This document shows, one piece after another, positions 33,463-47,093 of a DNA stretch of 64,000 bases. The stretch is from Amborella trichopoda (Eukaryota; Streptophyta; Magnoliopsida; Amborellales; Amborellaceae). The stretch covers positions 1,531,538 to 1,595,537 of the forward strand of contig NW_006494916.1 in assembly GCF_000471905.2 (NCBI RefSeq). Direction: 5' to 3'. Numbering within the stretch: the first letter of the stretch is position 1; every line of letters starts with the position of its first letter. The position numbers were made by a program, and so were the translations under genes. A model generated the notes under the pieces. That model searched no databases. It was not told where the DNA came from and worked only from the letters and a program-made list of their open reading frames with translations.

Positions 33463-33795
33463 CACCTTGAAATTGTCATGAGATTTAATTGTGGTGTCAA
33501 AAATTTTATAGATGGTGCAAGAATCTATTTCTAGTTCTAATGATAAATTTTAAACTTTTAAAATAGTTCAAATCAAGCAGATCTATAAATACATGAAAAT
33601 CTTGAAAATAGAAGGTCCAAATAATGTGTTGTAAGATGTACAATTTTTAGGACTTGAAATCTCTTTTTTTTTTTGCATATCTATATACCTAGATGTTAAG
33701 ATGATCAATTTGACACTTTTCTAAAATTATAACAACCTTTTTTTGAAGGATTTTAGTGATGCACCTTAATTCTTTGTTTTAAGATGTCACAACCT
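33463..33795. mobile_element. MITE fragment, copy 5
   Basis: This matches 61020-61330 (GTGCACCT, AAATTGTCATGAGAT, GATGTACAATTTTTAGGACT, ATAACAACCTTTTTT). The outer terminal repeat on the left is missing. Confidence 0.65.
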
Positions 33796-34170
33796 GTTTT
33801 TATTGTTCATGCTCCAAAAGTGTTAGAAGCCCTAGCACCCCTAGCCTTTTTATTACATTATAGCAAAGACAGACCAAAACCACCCTCATATAAGTTAAAA
33901 TACTATAACAAGCCCAATCATCTTTTTACTTCAATTACAAAATTAAAGTCCCTAAACTGCCCTTAACTTTAATGAAAACACTGAAAATAACTAAAAGACT
34001 GTAAAAACAATAGAAAATTAAAAATAAGTACCTTTAAAAAGTTGGTTTTCTTTTCCAGGATCTCCTGACGGCTTTGCGATGTGGATCACTATAATGGGGG
34101 GGTTATCAAAGGATAGATTGATTGAGTTTATAGGCTAGTGATAACTATCTCGACTAGTTAAAGGATTGTC
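33796..34170 (-). repeat. Solo or partial gypsy LTR
   Basis: This is homologous to the LTRs at 10165-10676 and 13870-14474 (GCCTTTTTATTACATTATAG, GGATCTCCT, TGTCCAGTGCATCA). It ends at the same TGATGCACTGGAC (minus) boundary. No internal gypsy sequence accompanies it. Confidence 0.65.
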
Positions 34171-36350
34171 CAGTGCATCAATAATGTTATATATATAGGG
34201 AGAGAGAGAGAAATACAAGGTTACGAAAAACAGGAGACCAAGGATACGTGAGAAAAAAGTTACTCACTTAAAAATAAAAATGAAAACCAAAACTAAAAAT
34301 TAGAGAGAGAGAGAAATAAGTTACCTGTTGTGCACTGAATTCTTACATATAAGAGCAACTCAAATCTGAAAAATCTATGGAAACTTCTTCAACTGAAGAT
34401 GCCTTCGAAACAGTAAAAGAAAGCAAGAGTGAAAGACGTAATGAACTAGGACATGGCTCTAATACCAAGTGCAAGAAGAAGAATTTTTCTGTCTTCACCT
34501 TCTTGGAGAAAATCCAATATACGTATACAGAGGTGCTTACATTATACAGCTAGTGCAGAGATACAGAAAATGAAAGAAAATATATTAATAGAGCCTGTGT
34601 GATCATGGTAAGATAATCCTTTCTAGTATAACCTGTGTAATACAAAAAAGAAAATATATACCCATAGGGTGGTCGGCCCCTAGTGGGTGGGACATCCACT
34701 GTGCAAGGCTCTCTCCAATCGGACATTCCATTATTTTCTAAGAGGATAGTCTTTTGAAATACCATGTGACAATACTTGTTTTAGTGGGTTTTTCTCTTAG
34801 ATCGACTGTTTATCAAAGTAAACGTACCCTCGTCAAAACCTCATTTAGTGGTGACATCTACTAGTAAACCCTTTTGTATGGCACAAAAATTGAAAGAACT
34901 ATTAGATATGTTTGAGTTAGATAATGTACCTATGATGTTAGGTCCCTACAAAACATCCTAGTATGGATACTCGTGCCAACAACAAGTACACTTAATCTCA
35001 CTTAATTTAGAGAAGCTATTGGTTCAAAAAGATTCAAGTTAGAGATTGATAATCAGTAAGGGATGAGCTTTGTGGTTCTCAAAACTACCAGGTTGCACAA
35101 GTACACATCTAAATTGTCTCGAATAGTTCTCTTACATTGAGGGATTAGTCAGTAGGAAATGGTGTCTTGTACTCCACAACAATATGGTAATTCAGAGAAA
35201 ATGAATCATACCTTATTGGACATGATCTTGTCCGGCAATCTTTGTGTGAGCTCTTGGGGATGCATTGTTGATTGTTATTTGCAACTTGAATAGAGTGCCT
35301 TCAAAAATTTGTGCCAAAAACCCCTTTGAAAATTATCTACGAGCAAGAAACCTCACCTGTGTTATTCGCAATCGTTGCATCTTACCTGACATGAATTAAA
35401 CTAGAGTTCCATAGTGTAAATCCTCACTAGATGTTTTGATAACTATATTGGCTATATCCTAGGTTATTATTTTGAAGAGGGAGATCCGATATAAAGTTGA
35501 ATCACATGATGGGGACTCTGTTAAGTCGAGGTTCCTAACAATGCGATTGTCTTGGATGACTTATATCTCCAATCAACCATAGTGAGGAGATTCCTCCACT
35601 AGAAGATGACAATAGGAGCGTTCCCATGGTTTCCTATGTGTATTCTCTACAATCTTATTGAAACTATAATCATGGTTTTTGGGTGGAGGGTACACTAGGG
35701 TTTATTGCACTAGTAGGTATCCTAATGACTTATTAAGCTACTGTGGGTATTTTAGGGTTATAGGAAATAATTGGACTAGACTTAGATTTTAGGATTCCAC
35801 TAAGGTTTGGATTTCATATTTCAGGCTTTTACAAATACAACCGGTTTTCAAAAAGTAGTCTACAACACTCCCTGTAAAGCACTAAGCAAGGCTCACTACC
35901 TATTATGCACTTCTCTTTTTTCTAATTCTCCAAAAGCACTATTATTGAAAATGAGGCCGCCACGATGCTGCTCTAATCACAAACACATTAGAATATCTGC
36001 ATTTGTTTATTTTATTTCTCTCTAAAGAAGAACATAATACTAATAATAAAAAAGATTACTTGTATTTTCATAATTTCATTTGAATTAGAACAATTCTTTT
36101 TATAAGTAGACAAGAGGAGAAGTGAAAGATAGTCATTTTCTCCTTTCCATAGCTAAAATTTCATGTATTGACTCAAATCAGTGTAGCACAATTTTAGAAG
36201 TTGCAATATCATTTGACATTAGGCGCATTGGTGGATATCAGCTAGACCTCACTCCCATTTCATAGTCTTGAAATGCAAGATGGCCATAGAAAGTTTTTGG
36301 TGGCATTTGGCTAACCAGTTCAGTTTGTGATTCTTAATCCACTAACAACT
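34171..36350 (+). pseudogene. Decayed copia pol fragment and LTR leader remnant
   Basis: 34190-34500 matches 14564-14890, including the primer-site-like GGCTCTAATACCA at 34455-34467. From about 34900 the plus strand, read across frames, gives pieces of copia integrase (T-P-Q-Q-Y-G-N-S-E-K-M-N-H-T-L-L-D-M; W-G-C-I; S-A-F-K-N-L). Stops are frequent. The stretch 35700-36350 shows nothing I can name. Confidence 0.5.
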
Positions 36351-36359
36351 TAGTCTCTT

Positions 36360-36766
36360 CAAAATGTTAAGAGTCTCAGGTTTCTTTGAAGAGACTCTCA
36401 CTGTCCATTAATTTATGTGAATACACAAGCTTATCTGATATAGATAAATAACAAATGACAAGAATAGAAGTAAATCACAGGCACCTAAACTATACCTAGA
36501 CTTACTATGATATTAAACCTAGCTTTTCCATACACACATGTTAGGTTTAATATTATATGGAAAACCTACTCAATGTGCATGGAAAACCTAGGTTTTATGG
36601 AAGGTGCATGGAAAACCTACTCAATGTTTTCCACGCACCTTCCATATTAACCCGATAGGTTTAATATCTTGTATTTCATTGTGCATGGAAAACCTAGGTT
36701 TAATGTGCATTGAGTAGGTTTAATATTATATCACCTTCAACCTGGTAGATGATATAACTTCCCTTA
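36360..36766 (-). repeat. Copia-type 3' LTR with internal GGAAAACCTA repeats
   Basis: The segment starts as the GAGTCTCAGGTTTC block shared with 15040, 40465 and 50050. On its right, CTCCTCCTCAAACTCAAGATG at 36769-36789 is a minus-strand polypurine tract (TTTGAGGAGGAG), so an LTR boundary lies near 36766. Between 36535 and 36740, ATGGAAAACCTA and CTCAATG motifs recur several times in both orientations. Confidence 0.5.
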
Positions 36767-38599
<1,833 letters not shown>

Positions 38600-40321
38600 A
38601 AGCAAGGAGAAAATGGGAAGAAATAATTAAAATAAAAATACTAATAAAGGGTGAGAGAATATACTCTCTCTAGGTCTGCAAGGGAGTCCACGTCAAAAGA
38701 TCGTTTCACAAGATCAACTTTTTACTCTTTTGTGTCTCTTTTCTGGTTACAATGAAGATATATCTCCTCTTTAAATGTACTTACAAGATATAAATTAATT
38801 AATTAATTAATAAATAAACCCTAAAAAAAATCTCTCTCTAAAAAGTCATGCACCATTTTCATTCTCCCTTCTCTCTCTAATTCCCATATAAATCTCTATC
38901 TCCTTCTATCTCTCTAACTCTCATGTTATCTTCTCTTTCTAAAAGATGAGAAAAGATAATTTTTACTTATCTTAAAAGATAAGCTATTTTCTAAACCAAA
39001 AGATAGGTCTTCTTGGATGACAACTCATGCCCTTACTAAATTATCCCTGCGCAATTCGTATTCCTAAAATTTTAAAAGATTTAAAATAAACAATTAAATG
39101 ACCTCACTTTTTATTTACATTATTCTCCCGGGGTTGGGAGAAGTTCAACCTTGAGCTTATGGAACACAAAAATTTTCGTTCATCATCTTCAATTTGTTCC
39201 AATTGAAAATTTGCACCCTTGTCTTGTCGAACTTTTGATTGTTGATCATAATGGAACAAAGTCGTGATATGTTTAACCTATCAATTGTGATGCCGAAGTC
39301 TATTGCACCTTCTACCACTTGTATTTCATGAGTCTTAATCAACTCAACTTTCGAAGCAAGTTGTGATGTGTGATTAATGCTTGGATTCGTAGTTGATTCT
39401 TGATCTTCTAGCTCGTCATGTTCTTCTTCCTCTGATTGCAATTTATGAAGTAGATCTCGTAGACATTTTATAAGATGTGGATCTCGTCAGTAAATTTATT
39501 CTTGACATTCTGGATCAGTACCCTAGGTTTGTCGAGGAGCTCGGTTCGTCTCTACAGTGAGATTTGGTGCCAAGTCCACGTGGTTGTGAGCACCCTCTTT
39601 CTCGATGAATGATGTCCTCCATTTGTTGTAACCATTGATTCCTTTCACGAAATTCGATTCAAACATCTTCCATAAATTTGGTCAAATTTTTTTAAACTTG
39701 TCCCAGTCGATCATCCATAAGAGTATTAACTTTTGGTGGCATGGCAATAACTAGATCTTACTTGCTTTGATACTAACTAATGCAAGGGGAAATGCGAAGA
39801 AATAATTTAAATAAAAATAATAATAAACGGTTGGAGAATATACCCTCTCTCTAGGTCTACAAGGGAGTCCATCCAAAAATATCATTTCACAAAATCAACT
39901 CTTTACTCAATTCTAATCTCCCTCTGGGTTACAATGAAGGGACATCGCTCATTTAAATATACTTACAATAAATAAATAAATGAACCAAAAAAAAAAATCT
40001 CTCTTTAAAAGTTATGCACCACTTTTCATTTCACTTATCGCTCTCTATCTCCCACATAAATCTCTATTTCTATCTATCTTACTCTCATGTTATCTCTTTC
40101 TAAAAGATAATAAAAGATAATTTCTACTTATCTTAAAAGATAAACTATTTCCTAAACCAAAAAATAAGGCTTCCTTGGTGACAACTCATGCTCCTACTAA
40201 AACTCACACCCTACTAAAAGTCATGCCTCTATTAACTTATTCCAGCAGAATTCCTATTCCTAATTTTTTTAAAAATATATATATAAAAAGAAATAAACAA
40301 TCTCTTTTTTCATTTACATCA
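38600..40321 (-). mobile_element. Non-autonomous LTR retrotransposon (short interior)
   Basis: Direct repeats 38600-39122 and 39781-40321 (about 520-540 bp; shared CAAGGGAGTCCA, ACAACTCATGC, TTTCTAAAAGATAA) flank about 658 bp. In minus orientation the LTR starts TGATGTAAATG and ends TTGCA. Just inside the 5' LTR, TAGTATCAAAGC (about 39762-39773) resembles the Met-tRNA primer site, and CCCGGGAGAA near 39125-39134 may be the polypurine tract. The interior has one 94-residue acidic frame (39157-39441, minus) with no known domain. Confidence 0.7.
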
Positions 40322-40445
40322 GCAACAATAAGGGATATGTGATTCGGAGTAGAAGTTGAGGTTAGATTGGGACATGATCAAGTAATAACAGTTTAAGAAA
40401 ATCGATCATATAGGTATGGACATGATGAAGATGAATCTGACTCTG

Positions 40446-40600
40446 ATACTTTAATAAGAGTCTTATGTTTTTATTAATAGACTCTCAATGTCCATTAATT
40501 TATATGAATATACATGATTTTCTATATAGATAAATGCGTATTGATTATAATATACACCATCCATATTAACCCGGTATATTATCATACACTTTCCTTCACA
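40446..40600 (-). repeat. Copia-type 5' LTR remnant with adjacent primer-binding site
   Basis: GACTCTGATAC at 40438-40448 is the reverse complement of GTATCAGAGTC. The following block (AAGAGTC, ACTCTCAATGTCCATTAATT) matches LTR-like sequence at 15045, 36385 and 50060. Confidence 0.45.
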
Positions 40601-41228
40601 CAAAAGAAATGATCCAATTGATGATTTAGGAATATAAGACCTCTTTAGCCTTGGCTGAATTCACTAGATTTGTTTTTTCCTTCGTTTCTCATTAGGTTGG
40701 CTACTTTTCAATGTTGGCATTATTGCTTGTTTCCTTGCCATAAGAAGTCAATCACTTTTATCATCATCACCAGAGCCTTTTCCCCACTATTTGGGGTAGG
40801 CTATATGAGTCTTGATCCATCATTCTGCTTTATCAAGGGCTATACCCTCAGTGAAGCCATATATCGTTATATCGTTTCTCATTACTTCCAACCATGTCCT
40901 TTTGGGCCTACCCGTTTCCCTTTTTGGCCCTTCCAATTGAGCTGACTTACACTCCCTATAGTTGCTATACTCACTAGTGTTCCGTTAGTATAGTCACCCG
41001 ACTATCAAATATATAAATTTTCTATACTCAATAGCATTCCATGCAACATTGAAGGACATTAGACTATAAGACCATTTATCTTTCTTACAAGGAGGTCACA
41101 ATTGCTACTACCATTAGAGGTGAGAATTTCTTTTTGAACTTTGAATGATATATTCTTAGCCACCAAATTTAAAATCTGTCTGACAAGAACAATTGTGACC
41201 TTGTATTAAAAGTAAATATTATACTTTT
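40601..41228. repeat. Composite repeat R1, copy 2, left part (with RTE LINE fragment)
   Basis: This is homologous to 15263-16010 and 50230-50900. It includes the RTE-type LINE C-terminal fragment (antisense, about 40750-40990). Confidence 0.7.
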
Positions 41229-42979
41229 CTTGGGAATGGGCTATTGAAAATAGGGGACTGCATCCGATGAATTGGAACACTTGATGCCTGAAACAAGAGT
41301 AGGGGGGACTGGGTCTTCGTTATGTTGTGGATTTTAATTTGGCAGGTATGATGAAATTAGCATGGACAATCATCTCCAACCCATCTGCACTCCTAGCTAA
41401 AATTTTCAAACATAGGTATTTCCGCAAAACCGTAGTTTGGCATTTTGGGTCTAGAATTTGTTCACAGGCATGGAGAGGTATAGTTTTGGGCATTAACAGG
41501 CTGCAACACAATGTCATGTAAGTGGTTGGTAATGGAAGGCAAATTGAGTTCTGGAATAACCCATGGTTATCAAAACAATCATTGTTGGAGGTCTTTGGTA
41601 TTGACACTATTTTGGGTACTGGTTCCTCGTGCATAGTTAAAGTCACAGATTTCCTAGAAGGTGCATATATTAGTTGGAATATTCCTTCATCTTTTGCTAG
41701 TCCTCTCTCTCAAGAGGTTTTTTCTCATGTTCTGCCAATTCGTCCACTTCATGATTAGCTTGTTTGGATTCATGCGGTGGGTGGTCTTTTCTCGGTTAGG
41801 AGAGCTTGAGAGTATGTTAGAAGGGAGGAGCCTGTAAAAAATTTGTTCAAAGTCCTATGGTCATCACCATCTCTCCCTAGGGTGAAATGGTTTACTTGGT
41901 TAGCATTATATTCCAAGTGGCCAACCTTGTCGGTATTTCAGTCGAGAGAACTAGCGTTGGCCTCCATTTTCCCCTGGTGCTTATAGGAGGGGGAGCTCTC
42001 AGACCATATCATTGTACAATGCTTGTATTCAAAACTTATTTGGAGATCTATTATGAGTAGATTTGGGAAGTGTTTCTCCCTTAAGCAGATCATAATGACC
42101 CTAATGGCCAAATGGTAATAAGCTTTGATTCCGATCTATACGTATGGAATTTGTTTGGAATTGTATGTTTTCTATTACTATCTAGAACTAGTGGATGGAG
42201 CACAATTCTCGGGTCCATGGTGGAGGAAATACGCCTCGTGAGTCTCTTAAGGCGCATTTTACATTGGGTTAGATCATTGGCTAAAATTAAAAATGGGGCC
42301 TTCCATTCTTCTGAATTCAATATTGCATATAATTTTAACCTTCATTGGAATGTGGTAACCCCCCCCCCCCCTTCCTAAGTTCATATTCAGATGGTGTGGC
42401 TGCCTCCTCCTTTAGGTTTTTTCAAACTTAACATTGATGGGGCTTCTAGGCAGAATCTGGGTAGTGCTGGTTGTGGGGGTATTATTTGGAATGATGCAGG
42501 TGGATTCATTGCAGCCTTTGCGATTTCACTGGGTATCAATTCTAATAACACAACTGAATTCTATGCACTTGAGAGGGGTATTTCATTGGCGATGGAGTTG
42601 AACTGTGTATCCATTGTTATTGAAAGCGACTCTAAGCTTCTTGTTGATTTTGTGAGTCATCGTTACAGGCCTTGTTGGAGATTGCACTTAATTTTGTCTA
42701 ATTGTATATCTAAGCTTACATCTTTCATTGGTCAGCAATAGAAGGTCCAACATGCTTATAGGGAAGCCCATATGGTTGCGGATTCTTTGGCCAAAGCAGT
42801 GGTTTGTATAAATGAAGCGACGGCGTGGCGTGCTCGGCCCCTGATTTTGGAATGCCTTACATTCTATCTGATGTTGCACGTGTTCCTTTACCAAGGGCTA
42901 TTTAAGAACTGTTAATACAATATTTATTGTGATTCTTTAATAAAACGGGCAGGGACCCCCCACTGATTCACCCAAAAAA
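41229..42979 (+). mobile_element. 5'-truncated L1-type LINE with 15-bp TSD
   Basis: The target duplication AAATATTATACTTTT (41214-41228 and 42980-42994) and the A-run before the second copy show target-primed insertion. The 1.75-kb copy contains only the region after the reverse transcriptase (A-M-M-K-L-A-W type, S-K-Q-S-L, W-R-G-I) and the RNase H domain. It sits inside repeat R1, which is uninterrupted at 15940. It carries stops and a 13-C homopolymer near 42359-42371. Confidence 0.9.
42391..42741 (+). pseudogene. LINE RNase H-like domain
   Basis: This is a 116-residue frame with G-F-F-K-L-N-I-D-G-A-S, A-G-C-G-G-I-I-W-N-D, T-T-E-F-Y-A-L and I-V-I-E-S-D-S-K-L-L. It is the RVT_3/RNase H fold with Asp, Glu and Asp catalytic positions visible. 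It is the C-terminal part of a truncated LINE and has no start context of its own. Confidence 0.8.
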
Positions 42980-42994
42980 AAATATTATACTTTT

Positions 42995-45190
42995 TGAACA
43001 TTTAATGTCATTTTCTAACATTGGAACTTAGCTTTAAGTGACAAACTCATTGTTTGTTTTCGAGGGTAATGAAAATTAGAAAGAACGGAGACTAGAGGGG
43101 TAGACCAACACAAGGAAAAATTCCTATATAAGTATATCATTAATGAACTTACTATCAACACTAAGACATGTCCATTGAAACTTGATGGCCACCCCCAATC
43201 TTTCCCAATACAATATTATTTCCATAAAATTGAACTTCATCAACTACTCAACTAAAATAACTTCACTTGCACTTTGAAGTAAGATGACTCTTAATCTGGA
43301 CAGTCCCAAAAGTCTTGGGGTGTTTTGATCATTAGTTGGCGAGAGGAACTATCCTAACCCATGAATAGGAGAGTGAACCAAATATTTTTGCCCTTGAATA
43401 TATGGACGAGGGAATAATTATATTTGGTAATAAATGCACCATCCAAACTAGGCATGGGAGTTCACTGCTTTTAATGTACTTTTCAACTTTTAGGTCATCC
43501 ATCTATAATAAGGAAGAAGAAATAAAACTGATTTTTTAATTTTACACCATTTTAATTTTTTCCCTCAAAATTTCGGAAATTATCTCCTTCTCGTTTCGTC
43601 CCCCTTAACACTCTAACTTGAATGCTTTTGTTTTGAAAATCCCTTTCATTTCTTAGATAAATCCAATGATGAAGTTGTCCAAAAAAACAAAAAAATCTCC
43701 TAAAATCTCTTCGTTTATGGTAATATTAATTCAAGAAAAATATTATTAAGAATCAATAGGGGCTTAAAAAGTTAATTAATATCTAGGTGGGCTTTTTTTT
43801 GCTGATTTTGTATGTCAAAATAGGAACTATGGAAAAAACGAATTTCTATCATCGTATTTGGCTCAATGTTATTAGATATGCTTCCCATTCGGCCAAGATC
43901 CAAATGAAGCAAAGCCGTAGTGCATCCGCTTCAGCCTTCTTCGGGCCGCTTCGGCATGCTTTGGGTTTTATTTGACCTCTTTAGCGGAAGCATAGAATAG
44001 GCTATTTTAATTAGTTTTTATTCTCAAACGTTTATTTTAAAATTTTTATTATTGCATATAAATACTTTATTGACGGTACAATTTTTTTAAAAAATTAAAG
44101 TTTTCCTCCGAATTGGCCAAAGCACTGAATTGCTATGTTATTTTACCAAACCAAAAAACGCTTCAAAAGCAAATCAATTTGATTTGGCTCCTTTGAAAAA
44201 GAGAAACGCAACAATAACTTAGAAAATGCTGGAAAGAAAATTAAACCGCCAGAAAACTTAACAATGAATGAATGAAAAGTTAAGTAAAGATAAGAAGTAT
44301 TATCTTTTCAATTAAATTTTTTAGAAATTACCTTACAATCTAATCATTCATCAAGAACAATGTGCAACACATGTCCCATTTACTATTGGTAAAATATGTC
44401 AATAGTGCTTATAAAATCTGTACAGACTTCCTCCTCAAAAACAGAAGAAAGGTGGTGCAGACCTGGCTCCTAGAAAAGAGAGATATGAGATCAAGTTCAC
44501 AACAATACTTGATGATCACACTAGTCCATCAATCAAGAATGAAACTTCCTCAAGTAGAACAAAAGAGAATTCATTTTATTAATCATAAAATATTCCTAAG
44601 TAAGAGAGAAATTTTACACTACATTTGCTGGCAAGTCCCTATGCACCAATTCTACACGCATTGACCCTTCAAGAAGCCAACTTCTCATATTCCTAGTCCT
44701 CCTAGTCCCCATTCATGTAGCCAATTTCCCATGTATAGAAATTCCACAATATTGATAGTTGGACTCGTGGGAACTCAAATCAACATTGCTATTACATTTT
44801 AACTCATTGACTATATGAGAAATTTTGGCCTTCCTATGTTATCCCAGACTTAAAACTATATTAACCCCTTAATAACAAACTACAAAAGGATAACTTTAAC
44901 AATTAAAACTAATCCAACACATCCATTCTACAAAACTTTAACAATTAAAACTAATCCAACACATCCATTCTACAAAACTTTAACAATTAAAACTAATCCA
45001 ACACATCCATTCTACAAATTCAAACCTTAGATGCCATTTTCATCAATAAGATATTTACAAACAATTACCTTTTTGTAGAGGGGATAAATAAATGTTCAAA
45101 AAATCGGTAAAATTGAGCTCATCACATCTGATCCCTTCTACTTTTATAAAATTCCCAATAATTGACAGATTTGCAGTACTTGGTGATACC
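42995..45190. repeat. Composite repeat R1, copy 2, right part
   Basis: This is continuous with 40601-41228 across the LINE, and homologous to pieces of copies 1 and 3. It lacks the FB2, copia and MITE insertions of the others, so it serves as the empty-site reference. It contains no gene. Confidence 0.7.
44887..45014. repeat. 42-bp unit tandemly triplicated
   Basis: AACTTTAACAATTAAAACTA followed by ATCCAACACATCCATTC is present three times in a row. The homologous places near 29080 and 53920 have one copy each, so the triplication is specific to this repeat copy. Confidence 0.9.
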
Positions 45191-45248
45191 TTTGAATCCC
45201 ACTTCTAGCACCACGGACAAAGGAAAAAAATATATATATAAGAAAAAA

Positions 45249-47026
45249 GGAAAATTATCGCTAATATACTTTAATTTTAAGAAAATCATAAAAAAACCCC
45301 CCAACTTCTTAAAACTTTGCCCATACCCTTTTCCCCAATTTTTGAGATTTTTTTGGATGAAAATACCCTTTACGGTAGTCTATTTACCATAATACATTTT
45401 GAATGTGTTACGGTAGAAAGACTATCATAATAGTATAAAGATACATTACGGTATTTCGAGTACCGTAACGAACATTATGGTACTTTGAGTACCATAATGA
45501 ACATTACGGTAATTTAAATACCGTAAAGAACATTACGGTACTTTAATTACCGTCATATATGAATATATTCTACATAGTATTCTTAGTCCTGTAATGCTTT
45601 GAAAAGCTTTGAACCAAACCTAATATTAGCGCTACCTCTCTCCTCTCTCACTCTGCAAAATCAAGAAAGAAAAACCAAGATGGAGCGTCCTTTTTAGTCC
45701 AGAAGAGCCGGATCTCATCAAGAGCCAAATTTTACTAACCCCACTCGCCTTGGAAAGAAAACTCTTTTTTCCTGCCACTTTTTCAAAAGGAAAAAGAAGG
45801 ACTTTGAGCTCCCCAACTTCATTTTCAGGCAAGCCAAGTGCCCTTCTGATTTCTAGGAGGCAGAGCCCTTGAGCCCTTAGTAGTCTCCTCTAAATATAAG
45901 ACTCACTTCGAACCAAAGCTCAGTGAAGTATCTAGACAGCTGGAAAGTTATATATCCAAATAGGTCCTCGGCTCAATGTTGAAAAAGGGAAGGGATGTGC
46001 CAGTTAATCGCAGTAGGGATTTATCTTCTTTCTCAGTCTTTGAGAAAAAATTCTTAATACCAAGATTATTGATTTTTTGCTTAATTTTTGATAATTTGTT
46101 TATTGGAAATTAGGTGTTTTATTAAGGGAAAGGATCCTTCTTCATAATGAAGAGGTGTTTTGTTCATTATATTGGTTGTTGTAGAAGCGGATTTCTACCT
46201 ACACGAAACTTGTATGCAGTCATAGCTCAAATTATCTTTCATTAAAACCATGGAAAGCCCAAAATTACTTTTTTTTCATTCAACTTCTTATATACATCAG
46301 CTACAAACAAGCCTGCGATACATGCGTTAAATGAAAAGGCTCAAATACAAATATATTTGCAGCAGTTTCTTGGGATCAGGGCTTGGAACAATTGCTATGA
46401 CCCATTCAAGAATGAAAAACTAAACTTCGAGATAAAATTGCCAATGTGTCGTGGCTATCATTCAACCACGAAAACAAATGCAAAGGCCATATTTTCTATC
46501 CAACTGCTGCATGCACACACAAGAGAGAGGGGTAGCGCTGACTAAAAAGGAAGCTTCATCTGGGTTTTTTTTATTGATTTCGCAGAGTGCGAGAGGAGAG
46601 AGGTAGCGCTGACTAAAAAGGAAGCTCCATCTGGGTCTTTTTTATTGATTTCGTAGAGTGCAGGAGGAGAGAGGTAGCGCTAATATTAGCTTCAGTTCGA
46701 ATCTTTTCAAAGCATTACAGTACTAATACTAAGAATGCTTTACAAAATATATTCATGTATTACTGTAATTAAAGTACCATAATGTTCTTTACAGTATTTA
46801 AATTACCGTAATGTTCATTACGGTACTCGAAGTAACATAATGTATCTTTACACTATTACGGTAGTCTTTCTACCGTAATACATTTTGAATGTATTACGGT
46901 AGAAAGACTACTGTAAAGGGTATTTTTATCTAAAAAATCTCAAAAATAAGGAAAAAGGGTGTAGGCGAGGTTTTGGGAAGTTGGGGGTTTTTTTTGTGAT
47001 TTTTGGTATATTAGCAATAATTTACC
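45249..47026. mobile_element. Large fold-back element FB3 with palindromic subrepeats
   Basis: The left arm (about 45249-45640) and right arm (about 46676-47026) are inverted copies, meeting at AGCGCTA near each inner end. Inside each arm are tandem 29-bp units, each itself a palindrome of the form TTACGGTA...TACCGTAA (about 45440-45555 and 46755-46905). The 1-kb centre has a 71-bp tandem duplication (units starting at 46531 and 46602). I see no transposase and no clear target duplication. Confidence 0.8.
45641..46675. other. Central segment of FB3, no recognisable gene
   Basis: The segment holds short frames only. It is somewhat less A+T-rich than its arms. It could be captured host DNA, but I recognise no protein in it. 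Confidence 0.35.
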
Positions 47027-47039
47027 TAAAAATGAGCTA

Positions 47040-47093
47040 GTGAAATTTAGTCACTTGACCACAATTGTGTTCTAATTTAAAGGAACCTTGTGG
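47040..47093 (+). promoter_or_regulatory. Distal promoter block of gene B, separated by an insertion
   Basis: TTTAGTCACTTGACC and GGAACCTTGTG match 30171-30228 upstream of gene A. In A this is directly followed by the sequence found here only at 48568, so an element (47094-48567) has split the block. Confidence 0.6.
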
